Positions 62,377 through 64,000 of a stretch of DNA of 64,000 nucleotides are shown here, one piece after another. The stretch spans positions 27,659,083 to 27,723,082 of the forward strand of contig CM037874.1 of NCBI GenBank assembly GCA_021292105.1, written 5' to 3'. Under the pieces are notes generated by a model that worked only from the letters and a program-made list of their open reading frames with translations, had not been told where the DNA came from and did not search any database. Source of the DNA: Anadara kagoshimensis. Its lineage: Eukaryota; Mollusca; Bivalvia; Arcoida; Arcidae. The position numbers were made by a program, and so were the translations under genes. Every line of letters starts with the position of its first letter. The first letter of the stretch is position 1.

Positions 62377-63365
62377 AGCTGCATTAAGGTTTTCTATGCA
62401 AAAATATGAAATGGCATAATTTTTTTTTACTATGCATCCAATGAAAACATTAAACTTAACTTTTATCAAAAACGCTCTCTCAAGCCCACAAACCAAAGGT
62501 TTTCAGCTAGGGCTTTTCCCGAGCGAATTCTATTTAAAACATCGATCACGTGATCACGTGACGTCAACTAATAATTAGACCGGGCCTGTAGATGCGAGAC
62601 GGTGCATGGAACATGAAAATACATTGAATAAAACACACAAATTGATTAAATATATCATTTTGACTGCATAAAAAGATTAGCAACAATATTATAAACAACT
62701 CCAGTTATTTTTGATGGACGTAATTCGGAAATATCTCATATATTTTGTTGATTGAATCGATGCCCTCAGGATTCTTTAGTGGTTTTAATACATGTACATG
62801 TATATGTATATGTCCTGAACATCATTCTGATGTATACAACAAGTCCATTTAATATTATGGCATTGTACTAAGTATTGCATGAGAAGGCGTGATTGTATAT
62901 ATATGACAAGATGTCAACATTACCTGTATGCACTGTTTAGACTTGTTCGTGTTTATAAACACTTGTGACATCAGATTGGGAACGACCTATACATAGTATA
63001 GTTGTTTCATTTGTACCCATTTATCCATTTGAACCAGACCGATTTGAATCCTTGGGTTCAGTTAGCCCTTTTTCTTTTATTTGAAGAATCTGATACGTTC
63101 TCATGCAAAAACGTTATCTTTCTACCGACAGCAATTGTTTATTGACACATGAATTTTCACGCACGCTTGAAGCTGACTCTAAAGGTCATAGAGGTCAGTG
63201 AACTGTTACCCCACCGATTTGGGATTCCCATTAAAATATATATGATAGGGGCGAAATTTTAGAAAATGACTTTCACAGATCGTGATTAGAAGGTATCTAT
63301 ATATGAAAAAAAATATTGTTAGAAAAACCAAAAAAATTCAGAAAATTGGAAAACTTAATGCAGCT
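62377..63365. mobile_element. TTAA-flanked miniature element, piggyBac-like
   Basis: Left end AGCTGCATTAAGGTTTTC and right end GAAAACTTAATGCAGCT are inverted repeats, each bordered by TTAA (62373-62376, 63366-63369), the target typical of piggyBac transposons. No transposase frame is present. The interior holds a palindromic CACGTGATCACGTGACGTC near 62546. Superfamily is inferred from the target site only. Confidence 0.55.
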
Positions 63366-63713
63366 TTAAATTGGTATAAAAGCACAGAAGTCCATTAAAA
63401 TTTATCATTTGTGACTATGTAAGAGATAAAGAACATCATTATGAATACATCTGGATAATTATTAAAGACGGACAATACCATACAATAACAGCATCGCATT
63501 CGAAGCTCAGTGTATCATTGCGCATGCCTTAAACTAAAAATAATCATCGTCGAACTAGTGCCCCACTGGTAAGAGGATTCCGTTTATTTACAGTAGATAG
63601 AAGGAAAATTTCAGAAAATGAATCGCACGATAGTGATTAGAAGTTATCTATTTAAAAAAAAATATTTAGAAAATCAAAAATTCAGAAAATTGGAAAACTT
63701 GATGCAGCTTTAA
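63366..63713. repeat. Tandem duplicate of the TTAA element's right end
   Basis: 63590-63709 repeats 63240-63365 (TTCAGAAAATTGGAAAACTT, then GATGCAGCT and TTAA), about 344 bases downstream. The element thus has two right ends. Confidence 0.6.
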
Positions 63714-64000
63714 CATATGTAACAGGTTTTATAGAAATAATTTTTATTGGGTTGCTATTAGCGAAATATTCAAATATTAAGCTAATTCTTTGAAAATCTT
63801 CTACTCAAAAACTACTGGAGCTATTTGAACCTACTTTGGTGTGTAAGGTCCCTAGGTAATGCAGATTAAAGTTTGCACAAATCAACTTCATGGTCACCGT
63901 TACTATAAATAGCAAAAAGTGTTAAATGGCTGATACACAATTATTTATTAACCGATTTAGTTAAAATGTGGCATATTGAAAGTAAAGGCATAGCCATTTA

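Noticed and set aside
62546-62565. CACGTGATCACGTGACGTC as a regulatory E-box/CRE cluster
   Set aside because: It lies inside the TTAA-flanked miniature element with no nearby gene; the palindrome is more simply part of that element.
1-64000. LTR elements, retroviral or Polinton-type genes
   Set aside because: No long terminal repeats, capsid, integrase or polymerase-like coding sequence was seen anywhere in the window.

Overview
The window looks like a gene-poor, AT-rich stretch of a metazoan nuclear genome, most likely a bivalve or other mollusc. The evidence is two animal-type genes with spliceosomal introns (an ANKUB1 orthologue and a Shaw/Kv3-like potassium channel), tRNA-derived SINEs with a conserved central domain, and many short palindromic DNA elements, (GA)n tracts and minisatellites. 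No bacterial operon, rRNA, functional tRNA gene, CRISPR array or intact transposase or reverse transcriptase was seen. The organism call rests on repeat style and recall, not on a search.

Layout. 1-3.3 kb: dispersed miniature elements. 3.3-5.7 kb (minus): full-length ANKUB1 in a single coding exon, with a splice acceptor just upstream. 5.7-17.6 kb: no genes; SINEs, foldback MITEs (one complex is MITE within MITE plus a SINE) and (GA)n duplications. 17.6-20.7 kb: a 51-bp minisatellite of about 60 units. 20.7-40 kb: no genes; two foldback MITEs carrying private minisatellites (51 bp and 88 bp), palindromic 59-bp micro-MITEs, SINEs and simple repeats. 40.0-43.1 kb (minus): a two-exon, 531-residue voltage-gated potassium channel whose intron holds tandem degenerate copies of the start of exon 2. 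43.25-43.69 kb: a short minisatellite upstream of that gene. 44.16-60.79 kb: a giant array of a 47-bp unit (about 350 units) with nested higher-order repeats, ending in a gap of exactly 1000 Ns (60788-61787). 61.8-64 kb: the end of a tandem-core (Helentron/pearl-like) element and a TTAA-flanked miniature element.

The two genes are not obviously related in function: one is probably a scaffold or adaptor protein with ubiquitin-like and ankyrin domains, the other a membrane channel. The main biological theme is tandem-repeat birth: five or more independent arrays arise inside palindromic elements, next to (GA)n tracts, or from a dispersed seed sequence. Family labels used here are my own: MITE-A (ends TACAGTCAAACCTGTC), MITE-B (ends TACAGACCTGTCGAAAG), MITE-C (59-bp palindrome), SINE-1, SINE-2 and DR-1.
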